A DNA stretch of 64,000 nt, taken from contig OX459104.1 of assembly GCA_949775045.1 (NCBI GenBank), forward strand, positions 1,322,501 through 1,386,500, written 5' to 3'. A program made the position numbers and the translations under genes. The notes below the pieces were generated by a model that ran no database searches, was not told the origin of the DNA, and saw nothing but the letters and a program-made list of their open reading frames with translations. This document shows, in pieces, positions 29,901 to 46,400 of this stretch. The stretch's first letter is position 1. Each line of letters begins with the position of its first letter. Origin of the DNA: Metridium senile. Taxonomy: Eukaryota > Cnidaria > Anthozoa > Actiniaria > Metridiidae.

Positions 29901-32900
29901 TAGCAACCGCTGACTGCAAAACGTTCGTCTCCGGCTCAACTGATTCCATAATAAAAATCTGGTCAACCAATCATCGGGAACATACTCACACAATCTCTGA
30001 ATATAACGATTCTATCACAGACATCGTCATGACAACCGATGACCGCTGCTTCATCGCGGGCTCACACGGAAGCAAGCTGCAGCTACAAATGTGGGACGTA
30101 AAGACGGGCGCATGCGTAAAAGTGTTCCATGGCCACAACCATGCCATTATGAGGTTAAAGATTGCGCATGCTCACAACATGCTGTTGTCAAGCTCTCGGG
30201 ATGGAACCGTGAAATCCTGGGACATAGCTTCCGCGAATTTGTTGAATTCATTCGACTTCCAATCCCAAATCAAACATTTTGATTTTGCTCCCGAGGGGGA
30301 GGGGCAGAGTAACTATTCGTTCATTGCTGGTACTACGTCGGGTACTGTGGGGATTATGAAGCTTTGGAATCCTCTCCACGCAAGTGCAGTAGAACTACCA
30401 AAGAAAGATGTTGAATCTAAAGAAGAAGTGAATGAAGATGAAGATAGAATAGATAGCTTTAAGGAGACAACGGAGGATCCCACGATACGTCCCGCGCCCG
30501 GTAGTTTAACGTTTAGTGGGAGTTCAGGCTACTGTCCGAAATGTAGATGCTGTAGATGTAATCTGCTGTAATTTCTTACACATTTTTAATTGTCACGCAC
30601 GGTGAAAAAATTTGGAACTCCTTAAACAACGATGACAGAGAATTGAAATAACAGACATTTAATCCTCCCAACCCATGGCAGTAAAAACACAACAACGGAT
30701 TGTGGGATAATGGGGAAGGCTATGAAGTACTCCAACGTAGGTCATTATTTTAGACATCAAGTTTGCTAAGTTGCCTGGCAACGAGAGGTCGCGATCCTCT
30801 CCAAGGGGTGACAATCCCCTAGGCCATGACAACACCTGAGGAGAAACAAGGTCACAATCCTCGCTCAGGGGTAACAATCCCCGACCTCAGTTGAGGCGAC
30901 GCGAAGTCACAATCCTATTATGCCTTGGACCGTCTATTTGTTGTTATTTTTTTATTATTTTATACCGGTAAAAAAAACATCCGCTTACGGGTTCCGTTCA
31001 TACGGGACCGCGCTAAACGTGCAATAATTTGGACGCCTAACCGATCAAATATTCGTCTGAACAGGTCGAAAATATTGATCGGTTCCGTGCGAACAGCAGG
31101 TCCAGGACGATTATTTGACCAAAAATTCGTCCGGTCCCGTGTAAACCTAGCCTGAGTGGTGTTTTCACGATATTGTGCACTTTGCTTGTTCAGCAAGGCC
31201 TCGATTTAAAGTTCCATAAGGCTTGGTTACCTGGAAGGCACATTCCCCCACCATACCCCCTAGAGGAATTTTTGAAACAATAGCAAACATTTTTCTATAT
31301 ATATATTTTTTAATTTTATTTATCATTAATAGCTATTGTTATTACTCTGATTTAAAAAAAATAATTCATATTTAATGAAACTGTTATTTAAAAAAAAAAA
31401 TTCTGGTACTTCAAATGCGATATGTTAGATAATGACCTTGACCCAATGAATAATATTTTACTTCCGGTTATATCGACTTCCGGTTAAAATTTTTTTTACA
31501 ATGTTTTGCATCAAAAGACAAAATATACATACTAACTTTTAATGGAGTGCATTCCAGGTGAAAAACTTTAAAAAATAACAATAGCATTTTCTAATCTTTG
31601 TTTTTATCTCTGCATTTTCACTTTCTTTTTAAAATCTTCTTAATTATTGTCATTTTATTTATAATTATGTGTGTCTTTTATTTTATTTTTTTGTCATATT
31701 TTTTAATAATTCATTCATCCATCCGTTCATCCATTCATTAATTTATTCTATTTCTCCATATTGAAAATATGTAACGACATTCTTCCGTAACAGCGGATTT
31801 CTGTAGAATGAGATAATAGAGTGGTGAAGTGAAGACGTCATATAAAATTATTTTTACTATTTCATATTTTTGATAGGTAATCACAAAAGATGTGCACATA
31901 GCAATTTTGACCAACATTCGTCCAATAGCAGCTGAAATATGGCCACTTGAATATATAATTTCCCCATACAAAACACTGTATTTTCGGGTCTGTTCCAAAC
32001 TTTTGTAACAGAGCGTAAATTACAGTGATTTGTATGGGGAAATTATATATTCAAGTGGCCATATCTCAGCTGCTATTTGACCGATTCTCTTCACATTTGG
32101 AGTGTGAACGTCTTTTTTTATTGTCCATCGAAATTGGCAGCCAAAAAGTGTCAAAGCCAAAATTTATTTTTTCGTGACGTCACACCTTACAACTCTATTA
32201 TGCTAATTTATGCAAATAACTTATAAGCCAGTGTTTACAAATCCGTGAAGTCGACAAAATGGACGACATTGTGTACATATTTTTACCCTAAAAACTTCAT
32301 TGAAGAATACGAATCCAAGGGAAATTATACAACTTTAATTTTAAGGTAATGTTGAACTATTTGAATATAGAGTTTTTGCATGTATTTTATCCGGGATTTT
32401 AGCCCTTGGAAACGTACGTTTATTATGCAAACTCTCAGTTGTTTTAGAATGTTAAGTTTCGAGAATTCAATCATTCTTATTCAAATTTTACGACAGCTTT
32501 CTCAATGCTAGTTTATTTAGCTCTTTTAAAAAGGCATATAATTGATTAAATTCTTAGATGTGAGTTTTTTTTGTAGGAATTAATTAAGATTAATCCACAT
32601 TTTCAACCCAAAAAATCTCGAAACATTTTGAACGTAGTTTCGACTTTTTAAAAGAAAAATAATTATGAAATAAGATGTGGAATTGTTTAAAGAATTATAG
32701 AGTATATCACAGAGTTTGAACAACTGTGTTTGCAATTTGTACGTATAAACACCATAATTTAACACATTATGTATGCATGAGAGACTTTTCAATCTTGTGA
32801 CCCTTTTCAGTTTTGTGTAGGGGTGGTGCAACGTAACGAAAGGTTACAATTATGACCCTACCCGACCCCCGTGAAAAAGAAATAAGTTGAAATAAATAAA

Positions 32901-34265
32901 AGAAAATATTCAAGCAAATTTACTCTAAATACTAAATGCACTTGCTAGTAGCTGTCCATAAATAGAGTTACTATAGTGAGTGTGTTACAGATTGGAGTTT
33001 AATCCCCCTATCGGGTTTCTGTTACATTACATCAGTATATATGTTATACGATACTTCAGAACTATCTCATACCACAGGAATCCTGACATTAGCATATAAT
33101 ATAGTGTATTATAAGCGTAAATACAGAGCAAAAAAGACAAAAAGCTGGGCTCCCTGTGTAACTAACTAATGTTTTAATTTTTATCCCATAGACAATGGCA
33201 GACCAAATTTATAATATGCTAACAGGTGACGTGACAGATCTTCCACCAAAGGAATCTAATATTGTGAGAATATTCACCAGCTCTACCTTTACAGGTGAAT
33301 AGTTTAATCTGAATAAAAGATTGTAGGTTTAAATTGTTGTTGTTGTTGTTAAGTTCTTCTTGTTCTTCTTGTTAGATCTTGTTTGTCTTGTTCATCTTGT
33401 TCTTGTTCTTCTTGTTCATACTCTAGCTTGTTCTTCTTCTTGGCGTTCTTCTTGTCCTTCTTGTTTTTCTTGTTCGTGGTGGACACGACAGTTGATTTTA
33501 AATTTGTATTGCAGATACTTTTGAAGAGCGAAATAAACTTATGAAAGATGTTTACCCAAGCTTGCGATTGTACTGTCAGCAGCATAATCTAGAGTTCCAA
33601 GTAGTAGATATGCGTTGGGGGGTACGTGATGAAGCAACTGCTGACCACAAGACAACTGAACTGTGCATTGAAGAAATCAAGACCTGCAAAAGATTGACAC
33701 CTGGTCCCAATTATGTGGTAATGGCCCTTCTTTGTTACTAAAAATAAGCTTAGCTGCCAAGAACATCACACAGTTGTACCTTTTAGGGCTTAAAATCAAC
33801 AAGGCTTTAACTGTTCTTTTGATTGAACCGTACCTTTTTTCAAAGCAGTGGTGTGTGGTGTTCGTAGTGTTAGGTGAAAGATATTGTGATGCAGTGTTGT
33901 CAACAATTTTTTTGCAGTGTTGTAGAGATGTAGAGGACGGCCGGCCACTCTATGTCCCCTGCCTCTTAGGTGTCATAATTGCAAAATTGACCGCTGATCA
34001 CCCTTACCACTTGAACAAAGGGAGTCCCTCCCCCCACCACCCACATATGTGAATATGGCATATGTCACCGGATCATATGTGAATTGAGTTTGTTTGATGT
34101 GTTGTTCTCTACCATGCCACGAGGGTTTTTCTCCGGGTTATCCGGTCTTCCTCCCTCAGCAAAAATCAACATGTGAGGAGTGATTTGTGAAAAATATTTA
34201 ATGTAGAGGTAGTGACTGTGAGTGCCAGCAGAAGAATAACCACTATGTGGATCTGCTGTGGAAAA

Positions 34266-34427
<162 letters not shown>

Positions 34428-37400
34428 GTGAATACATGGCACATTTTGTTAACATAAGTCAGACACCAGTGACTAGAACTGAATGAGATGTATAGGTATG
34501 TTGTGGTCATGCTGGTTTCTGTAGTCTTTTTGGTGTTGTTGTCTGACATTTTGACGTGATTCCTGAGCAGAAGTCACTTGCAGAGTACAGAAACTCTAAA
34601 GATGACTTCCATTCATGATGTCGAAATGTCAGACAACAATTCAACACCAACAGTCTTCCTCAAGACTACAAAAAAAAAACACCAGACAACCATAACAAAC
34701 CTATATCAGTGGCGGATCTAGGAGTGGTGAATAGGGTAGCTAGCCACCCCCCCCATTTTTGCTCCGTTTTCTGCTTTTTATTGTGTTTTATTTGATGAGT
34801 AACATATGAACAATGCACAAATACCAAAATATACGCTTCACATTCACCCCCCTAAAATATTCCTAGATCCACCACTGCCTATATCACTTACACCTTATCC
34901 TCCTGCGTAGCCCCTGTAAGCAGAAGCGCCTCACAGCGGCTGGGCAGGAGGCTATTACACCAGAAAATTCACTCTTATTAGTGACAAGAAAATCATCATT
35001 TTGGACAACATGTGTTATAAGAAACATAGTCTTTATTTGATTCTTTCCATTGTTTTCAAAACAGTGTTTCCTTGGCAACAAGTATGGCTATCGACCATTT
35101 CCCTGTAAGATTGCTGAAACAGAGTTTGAGATTCTCCTAGACATGGCACGTAACAGCGACAAGATAACAACAGAAGAAGTGGATCTTCTCCTTGACTGGT
35201 TTATCAAGGTATCTGCTTTTCACACCCTAATAAGTGATGATTTACAGGGCGTGGTAAGGAGAGGGGTTAAATAAATCGAAAAAAGAAGAAGAAAAAATAA
35301 ATCACCTTCTCCTTGACTGGTTTATCAAGGTATAACATACTTTTGCCTGCCACAGTAAATGATGACATACAGGGCCTAGTAAGGGCTGGATGGTGTGGTG
35401 GTAGACAGTTTAGAGAGAATTACGGTTTTTGAGTGTTCGGCATGGTGGGGTTCCAGTTCTGTAAGTAAATAAAATACATATTGTTCTTGTTGTTTAATTA
35501 GGATACCAATGCGATCCCTGATGAGTACGTCCTGCAGCCCGTCACAGCCAAGCTGGTCCATTACATGGATATGAGAGAAGAGGTGCGAGAACTCTACCAG
35601 CAAGAACGGGAACAGTGGTGGAACATATTCACGACATTCCAGCGTGTACTAAGAATAGCGGCACGTGAGGCTGGCAATCAAGGGAAACTGTCGTTACAAA
35701 CTGTTCACAAGTATTTTAAGTCAGGTTGGTAATGATAGTGTATATATATGTTGACGATGATACATGATGGTGATGATGATATTTATGTTGATGATGATGA
35801 TTTTCAAGGAAAACTGACGTTACAAACTGTTCACAGGTATTTTAATTCAGTTTGGTAATCATAGTGTGCTTGTTTGTGTTTAGATTTGATTGGCTTATTT
35901 TATCGTTCTAACTAGCTTACTAATCACAGCGAGGAAAGTGATGATGTGATGGTGATATAGTGATGATTATATGATGATTATATGACGATAATGATGACGA
36001 TGATGTTGATTGTGATTATGATGTTGATGATGACGATGACGATGATAATAATAATTATGATGATGATGATAATGACGATGGTGGTGATGGTCAGTGATGA
36101 TGATGTAGGTGATTATAATGGTGATGATGAAGATGATGGTGATGACGTGTTGATGGCGATGATGAAAATGGTTTTGATGGTGATGATAATGATGATGATA
36201 ATGACGATGGTTTTGATGTTTTCGGTACTCGCTTCATCTCTTGGTTATAAGCATTTAACAGTACTATTTATTGTCAACTTCGCAGTGACTGAAGACGAAG
36301 TTGAACACGGCATACTAAACTCGCCCAGCGCACGATCCCAAACTCTCTGCTACGTTCGTGAAATAGAAGACATCCATTTGAACCTGAACTACGACAAGAC
36401 CCCTCTCTATACTGATATCACTGGTGGAGAACACGATTTAGAGGCTCAAGACCATCTTGATCGATTGAAAAGACAGCGAATTCTCGACAAGCTTGGTGAG
36501 AGAAATGTAACCCATTATACGGTGCCGTGGACGAGGGATGGCATCAATGTGAACGACAGGAGACACCAAGAGTATTTACAGAGGTTTTGTAACAAGTTTG
36601 AGTCTGATATACAAAGGCTTATTGATAAAAGTCTTGATGTGATGAGAGATGATAAGGTAGGGTTTGCGTTTAATGTTTATTGGATATTGTATCTAATAAA
36701 TCATTTATTATTTTAAAGTAAAATCCATGTTTTTTAAACAAATATTTGCTTTTTGACTTCTTCACTGATTGCTTGGTTGTATGCTTGTTCGATTGATTAA
36801 CTGACTATCTGATTGATTAATTAATTGTTTGATTGATTGATTAATTGATTGATTGATATTGACTGGTTGATTCATTGTTTGATTGAATGAATGACTGATT
36901 GACTGATTGATTGACTAATTGATCCACAGATGGATCAAAGTGCTTTGTACAAGGAAGTACTACACCATTCCTGGTTCTGTCGAGATAAGTGTGCTGCATT
37001 CAGGGGTAGGCAGGAGATTCTTGATCGCGTTCAACACTTTCTCTGTTCAAACGATCTTCTAAAACCACTGATCATTTACGGCGCCTCAGGGTCCGGAAAG
37101 ACCTCAATAATGGGTGTCATAGTCAGTAAAGCTAAAGAATTGCTCGGAAAGACTTCGGTTTGTGTTTTCCGATTCCTCGGGACGTCTCCGGATACGTCGA
37201 ACATCGTCGTGTCCCTGACGAGTATTATCCGACAGATTCACGAAGTTTACAATCTCGAACCTTTGAAAGACGAGATAGCTGAAGATTTCTCCCAACTTGT
37301 GAGACATTTTCATAATTTGTTATTGTCACCCGAAATAACTACAGAGAGACCTCTGCTGCTTGTGATCGATTCTATTGATCAACTAACACCAAGCTATAAC

Positions 37401-40400
37401 GCTCATCTAATGAACTGGCTCCCGAAATCCTGTCATCCCAACGTGAAAATCATCATTTCCGTCTTACCGGGATATTACGACATCCTTCCGACTCTTCGCC
37501 GAAGACTTCCCGACGAAGAGTGCTACATCGAGGTACCGTCGCTCACCAAAGAGACTGGACACCAGATCCTAGACGCCTGGCTTGAAGGCAGCAATCGTAC
37601 TTTGACAGAAGAACAACGAGAAGTTGTTATGAAAGCGTTTAGTCAATGCCCGCAGCCACTGTTTCTCAAACTTATCTACACCGAAGCGTCCCAGTGGTCG
37701 TCGTACACAGATGTCAGCGGTGTCTCTCTCGGCGCAAGCGTAAAGGAAGCTATTTCGTTACTCTTCGAACGAATCGAACGCAAACACGGCAAAGTTCTAG
37801 TGTCGCATGCTCTTGGGTATATTACCGCTGCCCGTCATGGACTGACAGAAAGCGAGCTCGAAGATATTCTGTCACTCGACGATGACGTAATTGACGACGT
37901 TTACCAGTACTGGGATCCTCCAGTTGAAGGGGTTGTGCGCTTACCAAATTTACTGTGGGCTCGAATAAGGCATGATATTAGTGAGTTCTTTGTAGAGAGG
38001 CAGGCTGATAAGAAGACAATAGTCACGTGGTATCATCGACAGTTTTGGGAGTCAGCGGAGTTACGCTATCTGAGTGACAGGCAGGAGAAGATTTCCCGAC
38101 ATGCTTTGATGTGCGAGTATTTTCAAGGTATTATAAAGGTGGTTATGGGGATAATGATGATGATGTTAATTATGATGATGGTAGTTATGATGAAGACATG
38201 GTAATGGTGATAATTATGATGTTAATGGTAATGATGATGATGGTAATTATGATGATGATGATGATAATGTTGATATTGATGATGATGTTTATTATGATGA
38301 TAATGATAATTATGGTAATGGTGATGATGATGATGATGAGATGATGATGATGATGATGTTATAATGTTGATGATGATGATGTTTATTATTATTATGATGA
38401 TAATGATCGATGATTATGATGATAGCGATGATGATGTTATTCTTCCAGGTACATGGGGAGGAGGCTGTAAAAAGCACATCACCCTGACCCGACGTAAGAA
38501 AGCGTTACCAGACGCAGATCGTCAAGTTCCTTCGCAGCCCCTTCTCTTTGCCAAGGACGTGTATAATCTGCGCAAACTCAGTGAGCTGCCCTACCACTTT
38601 GTCAAAGCGGAGAATATTGAAGCGTTAAAGAACGAAGTGCTGTTCAATTTTGAATGGATCAAGGCAAAGATACATGGACAGTCTTTAAATGATGTGCTGG
38701 AGGATTATGATAACGCGTTGCGTGACCGTCACGATATGGAAATAAGGTAACATTATCTTCACTGAATTTCACTGACGTTTTATTGTTTTGTTGTTTGTTT
38801 ATTTGTTTGTTTGTTTGTTTGTTTGTTTGTCTGTTAGTTTGTCTGTTTGTTTGTTTGTTCATTCGATTGTCTGTTTTTTTGGTCTGTTTGTTTGTTTCTC
38901 TGTTTGTTTGTTGTCGATCTGTTATTGTTTTGTTCTTTCTTTGTTTGTTTGTCTGTTTGCTTGTCTGTTTGTCTGTTTGTTTGTCTGTTTGTTTGTCTGT
39001 TTGTTTGTCTGTTTGTTTGTTTGTTTGCTTGCTTGCTTGTTTGTTTGTTTCTCTTTTTGTTTGTATGTTTGTTTGTCTGTTTGTTTGCTTGCTTGTTTGT
39101 TTGTCTTTTTGTTTGTATGTTTGTTTGTCTGTTTGTTTGCTTGCTTGTTTGTTTGTTTGTCTTTTTGTTTGTATGTTTGTTTGTCTGTTGTTTTTGTTAG
39201 TCTGTTCATTTGCCTGTTTGTCTGTTTTCCCTCTTTGTTTGTTCGTTTGCAAGCTTCATAGTGTGAGCCGTGTAGCTTTGATCATGACAATGGTTATATA
39301 AAATAATAAAATATAAGTTAAGTAGATGAATTTTGGAAAAGGTCTGCATGTTTTTTGAAAGCTATCCTCTTTTTTATAGACTTGCTAAAGAAACTTTGGT
39401 CCTTGCAAGCAGTAACATCAAGCACGATTCAGATTCACTGGCCCCGCAAGTCATTGCGCGCATGTTGGCGTTTAAAGAAGATTTTCCTCACATTGCAACA
39501 TTGGTGGAGCACGCCTACCGCTGGTGCTATGCACGCAGTACACCGTTCTTTATCCCGATGTCTCCTTGTCTGATATCTGCAGGTAAACACTGTTATCATC
39601 ATCATTGTCATTGTCATTATCATTGTCATCATAGTCATCATATCAATCATTGTCTTCATAGTTATCATCATCATCATCATCATAGGTATCATCATCATTA
39701 TCAACTTCAATGATTATCATCATCATCATTATATTATCATTGTCACTTTATCAATCATTAGCATCATAGTTATCATCATCATTTCATCATCATCATAATC
39801 ATCATCATAGTCATCATTATCATCATCATCATCATTAGAACTATCACCATTGTCATAACTCTACAAGGCTAAAATTTATCAACGGTATTAATGAGCATCA
39901 ACTTTAAATACAAATTATTTCTTTTCCACAAAAAGTCATCACTCATATCATCGTTTCCAGGAGGACCTCTGATCACCAACCTTCGTGGTCACACACAGCG
40001 TGTCAACGCCGTGGCTGTCACGCGTGACAACAACTTCATTGTCACGTCAGGAGAAGATGGTCTGATTAATGTGTGGAACCAAGGCGGTAAAGGACATAAC
40101 CATGACTGCTTACATACATTCAAACTGGAGGACAAAGGAACCTCGTACCTAGTCCTTACACCAGATGATACGCGCGTCGCGGCTGCTATTGGACGTGAAT
40201 TAGGAGTCTGGAATCTAGATACATTCGAGAATCTCCAGAAGTTTAAAAGTGAAGGAGAGGTTACATGTCTTTCTTTCTCGCCTGATGGTAGTCACGTGGT
40301 TGGTGGATGTTTTGATGGCTTTATACGATTATGGGATATTCATCAGGGTATAGTTTGTAAAGAACTCAAGGGACACGAAGGTAACTCGTTTTGTTCCCCG

Positions 40401-43400
40401 CTTCTCCGTTATTTGATATCGGATGAAAAGCCTATGAAAAGGAGAAAATGGCCTCATAGGCTTTCCATAGGCTTTTCGTAGGCTTTTCATAGGCTTTCCA
40501 TAGGCTTTTCATAGGCTTTTCATAGGCTTTTCATAGGCTTTTCTTAAGATTTTTATAGGCTTTTCATAGGCTTCTCATAGACTTTCATAGGCTTTTCATA
40601 GGCGTTTCGTAGGCTTTTCATATAGGCTTTTCATAGGCGTTTCATAGGCTTTTCATATAGGCTTTTCATAGGCGTTTCATAGGCTTTTCATATAGTTTTT
40701 TCATATAGGCTTTTCATAGGCGTTTCGTAGGCTTTTCATAGGCTTTTCATATAGGCTTTTCATAGGCTTATCATAGGCTTTTCATATAGGCTTTTCATAG
40801 GCGTTTCGTAGGCTTTTCATATAGGCTTTTCATAGGCGTTTCGTAGGCTTTTCATATAGGCTTTTCATAGGCGTTTCGTAGGCTTTTCATATAGGCTTTT
40901 CATAGGCTTTTCATATAGGCTTTTCATAGGCTTTTCATGTAGGCTTTTTATAGGCTTTTCATTGGCGTTTCGAAAAGCCTATGAAAAGGAGAAAATGGCC
41001 TTATCAGTAAAGGCTTTTTATAGGCTTTCCATAGGCTTTTCGTAGGCTTTTCGTAGGCTTTTTATAGGCGTTTCATAGGCTTTTCATAGGCTTTTCTTAG
41101 GCTTTTTATAGGCTTCTCATAGACTTTCATAGGCTTTTCATAGAGTCACGTTTCGTAGGCTTTTCATATAGGCTTTTCATAGGCTTTTCATTGGCGTTTC
41201 GTAGGCTTTTCATATAGGCTTTTCATAGGCTTTTCATAGGCGTTTCGTAGGCTTTTCATATAGGCTTTTCATAGGCGTTTCGTGGGCTTTTCATATAGGC
41301 TTTTCATAGGCGTTTCGTAGGCTTTTCATATAGGCTTTTCATAGGCGTTTCGTAGGCTTTTCATATAGGCTTTTCATAGGCGTTTCGTAGGCTTTTCATA
41401 TAGGCTTTTCATAGGCGTTTCGTAGGCTAAATGAATACTATTGGCTGAAAAAATGTCTGATTTAATAACTGTTTTTTTCCTCAGGTCCAATCAACAGTAT
41501 TACATTTGACGTTGATGGTCACGTGATATCCGCCTGCAAAGATTCGACCGTGAGGGTCTGGGATATATCGAGCGGGGAGGCCATCCATGTATTTCAGGGT
41601 CATACAAAACCAGCCCTGTGCCTAGTAGTGACGGGGAATGGTAAAACTATTGTATCAGGATCTGAAGACAAGACTATTAAGATATGGGACCTTGAGTCAC
41701 GTGATTGTGTTACCTTAAAAGGGCATGCAGGTATGACGTTTGCGTTGGCAGCTGTATGATATTTTTTTAATTAATACAAAAAAGTTATGATTGATAATGA
41801 AGTGAACGAAAAAAATGAATTATTTACAAAACAGCGTTGATGCGCTGATGAAACACTTGTAGAAAGCACAGGGAGCCCACAGGCATTGTTGATTTCCGAA
41901 TAAAAAAATTGATAAATTTAAATAAAATCGATCAACGTTTAATGCCGTGTCACGCGATTGTTTGACCTGACTGGAAAACACCGGTATCCTATATCCATGG
42001 TCATTTCTTACCCGGCGGGGTACGTTATTAGCGTCTAGGGTTTCGGCTTACCGTATTAACCGTTGTAAGGCTTCTCAAAGCTAGTGTATAACGGGCGACA
42101 GTTGATAGCTATTTCAAATTTGAAGTTCAGTCAATCCGGTAAGCCTTAACGGTTAATCCGGTAAGCCGAAACCCGAGACGCTGATAACGTACCCCGCCGG
42201 GTAAGAAATGACCGTGGATATAGGATACCGGTGTTTACCAGTTAGGTCAAACAATCGCGTGACACGGCATTAAACGTTGATCGATTTTATTTACATTTAT
42301 CAATTTTTTTATTCGGAAATCAACAATGCCTGTGGGCTCCCTGTGTAGAAAGTCTACTTTTGCTTAGACTGCAGACTCTTTACACGAAAACCCCAAGAAA
42401 ACGACTGAAGACTTGGTCTAGAGGGAATAATAATAAGGAGAGACGTACCCTGGGTTCCAGAGGCTCGAGAGGGGATTGGGGAGAAAGAGTGGGTTATGCA
42501 CTCGGTTGATGTAATGTGTACACAAAATCTATTGTATTCTATTGTCGTTCTATCTATTGTATTACGTGTGATGCATTGTATTTTTATGAATACATTACAT
42601 CAACTGCTTGCTACGTAGGCTCTCCCCTCCCCAATCTCCTTTAATTTCGAGCCTCTGGAACCCAGGGTAGGAGATGCGAAGCTTAAGCCTTATATAGCCT
42701 TGACGCCCTTATTGACTGAATTACACTAAAACTGTATACTAACTGGTATTTCGAACTGTATACTAACTGGTATTTCGAACTGTATACTATCTGGTATTTC
42801 GAACTGTATACTATCTAGTATTTCGAACTGTATACTAACTGGTATTTCGAACTGTATACTATCTGGTATTTCGAACTGTATACTATCTGGTATTTCGAAC
42901 TGTATACTATCTGGTATTTCGAACTGTATACTAACTGGTATTTCGAACTGTATACTATCTGGTATTTCGAACTGTATACTATCTGGTATTTCGAACTGTA
43001 TACTATCTGGTATTTCGAACTGTATACTATCTGGTATTTCGAACTGTATACTATCTGGTATTTCGAACTGTATACTATCTGGTATTTCGAACTGTATACT
43101 ATCTGGTATTTCGAACTGTATACTATCTGGTATTTCGAGTAAGAGTAAAGACTCTTGTATCCAACTTTTGCTTTGATTTCTCTATCCATTACTGCGGTTT
43201 TCGCCTGTCTGCGAACTTAGACATTCGGTTTTGGCTGCTTTCAATCAAAAACATGAAAAGGTACTGCGTAATTAGTAGCAGCCAAAAACTATGCTACAGC
43301 CAGCCGTTAGAATGTCTGAGTTCTCAGAAAGTCCGAAATCGCAGTAAGTGGTAATAGATTGAGCAAAGAAGTCAAAAATAACTGACTTGTTTTTGTTTTG

Positions 43401-46400
43401 TTGTGTAGGTCTTGTCAAGTGTCTTGCCGCTATGCACGATGGGACTCGTGTAGTCTCAGGCTCCAAGGACCAACTTGTTAAAGTGTGGCATCTGAAGAGC
43501 CTAGAATGCTTATTAACCTTAAAAGGTCACAACGACCTTATTTGGGCATTGAAGGTATCCCTAGATGATCACGTCATCGTATCAGCCGGTAAGGACGACA
43601 TGCTGCGTGTATGGCGGTCAGACAACGGCGCATGTCTGCAAACGCTGATTGGCCACTCCTCGTGGATCTCCTGCGTTGCCATGACTCCGGACTGTGACGT
43701 CATTGTATCAGGTTCCAATGACAAGAATATCAAGCTGTGGAATGCCCGTGGAAATGAGTACGCCAAAGAACTGTCCGTCCCGAGCGACCACTTTTTACAC
43801 CACAAGGCACAACCTGAAGCTGTCGCCATGACAACAGACGGACAATGGGGCGTGTCTGGTGCGAAAGAAGACGAAATCAAAGTCTGGGACATCAAGCAAC
43901 AGAAATGTTGTCACGCTTCCCCAGGCTCTGTATCTTGCGTGACAAAGGCCTTCTCTCTCCCGTATGTCGTTACCGGATCACACAACGGCACCGTGACCGT
44001 CAGGGATTGCATGAGCCCTAAAAAAGAGATCGCTACTTTTATAGGGCATGAAGGCAGCGTGACAAAAGTTTTTGTCACGGCAGACGATTCTCATATTATC
44101 TCTGGTGGTATTGATGGGACTGTTAGGGTACGATGTATCGATGATGATGGTCAGGAGGAAAAGGTTCTTAAAGGACACACTAACGCCATTACCAGCATTG
44201 CGGTACTGAGTGATCGCAGACACATCCTTACAGGTAATATATATTTTTTGTTTTGTACTGTAATGGCGTATTGCTGGATGAGCTTGACTTCACAGTTCCT
44301 TTCCCTTCACAGTTCCAGGTGATCTCTCTTCAAAGCGCGCACTGAAAGAATTGTTTGTCAAAACGAAAAGGTCCAAAATGGCGCATCGATCGAGACAGCA
44401 ACGATTTCGGTTACTTTTAGGCATTTGCGTTTTGTTTTTATTCTTTTTTATTGCTCATAGAGAAGCAGAGAGGTTTGGTTGTTCGAATTACATAGAATAT
44501 TTTAATGTTAAATTGTGTTAAGGACGTATTCATAGAAGGTTAACACGGGAAACAACTCTCTCGAACGACGCCATTTTGGAACTGTTGGCATTTTGGAACT
44601 GTTGTTGCGACAAAAATGCTTCTGATTAGCTTATACAAGACGTAATTGCGCACGCGAAATCACCTGGTTCTCTGCGCCCTGTGCTTTCAAATGATAGAGA
44701 CCTTTTAAAACCTTCCGGGACAATTGTTCACTTGTCTCTATCCTTACAAGCTCAACGTCCGTCTCTCTTCGATGCAAAGGCCCGGCTACCTTTCAAGATG
44801 GTGCAGGCGGGAACTATGAAGGGGACTATTGGCTGAATAATCTAGATCAATTGATGGGCTTTCTCTCGTTTACAGGATCTAAAGACACCACAATCAAGCT
44901 TTGGAACCTAAATACAGAGGAATGCGGTGCGACGTTCAGCGGGCACAAGAAAGACGTAGCCTGTTTGGTAGCAACCGCTGACTGCAAAACGTTCGTCTCC
45001 GGCTCAAATGATTTCACAATAAAAATCTGGTCAACCGATCATCGGGAACATATTCACACAATATCTGAATATAACGACTCTATCACAGACATCGTCATGA
45101 CAACCGATGACCGCTGCTTCATCGCGGGCTCACACGAAAGCAAGCAGCAGCTACGAATGTGGGACGTAAAGACGGGCGCATGCGTAAAAGTGTTCCATGG
45201 CCACAGCCATGCCATCATGAGATTAAAGATTGCGCATGCTCACAACATGCTGTTGTCAAGCTCTCGGGATGGAACCGTGAAAGCCTGGGACATAGCTTCC
45301 GCGAGTTTGTTGAATTCATTCGACTTCCAATCCCAAATCAAACATTTTGATTTTGCTCCCGAGGGGGAGGGGCAGAGTAACTATTCGTTCATTGCTGCTA
45401 CTAAGTCGGGCACTGTGGGGATTATTAAGCTTTGGAATCCTCTCCACGCAAGCGCAGTAGAACTACCAAAGAAAGATGTTGAATCTAAAGAAGAAGTAAA
45501 TGAAGATGAAGATGGAATAGGTAGCTTTAAGGAGACAACGGAGGATCCCGCGGGTCGTCCCGCACCCGGTAGTATAACGTTTAGTGGTAGTTCAGGCTGC
45601 TGTCCAAAATGCACATGCTGTAGATGTAATCTGCTGTAATTTCTTACACATTTATGATTGTCACGCACGGTGTCAAATAACGACTGGATGTCACGTAACT
45701 AGTCACACAATACTATGATATTAGCAAGATGTCACATAACGACCGAATGTTCACGCAACAAGACAATAGCCACGGGATGTCACGCAGAAAGTCACACAAT
45801 AATGTCACGACGGGATGTCACGCTTACACATTTATGATTGCCACGCACGGTGAAAAAGTTGGAATTCCTTACACAACGATGACAGGGAAATAACAGACAT
45901 TTTTCATACAAAATTTAAACAAGCAATAAGAAAACACTTACATTGAACACATTCACTATTACATTTTTACGAACTTTTAAAGCTTTTTATATTTATACTT
46001 TTCATGATATTGATCATTTATTATCATTTTTATATTTTTAATCATTTTATCCGACGTAGTTCCTTCTCGTCTTTCTTGTTAATTGTTAGTTAGGCAACTT
46101 TAAAATTATAAGCTAGATAGAATTATCATATTGTAATTTAAATCACACGACCACGTCAGCTAAGCTGCATTTGTCTACATAAAAATAAAAAATCATCTAA
46201 ATAAATCATCGTGTCTAAATAAATGCACAATAATGTCACGACGGGATGTCACGCAAAAGATCACACAATAATGTAACGACGGTATGTCACGCAAAAACGT
46301 CACACAATAATGTAACGATTATGGAACTCTCTGCCAGATGAAATTAGAATAATTGATTCTTTCAAAAAAATCTAAACTTAAATCTAAACTAAAAACATTT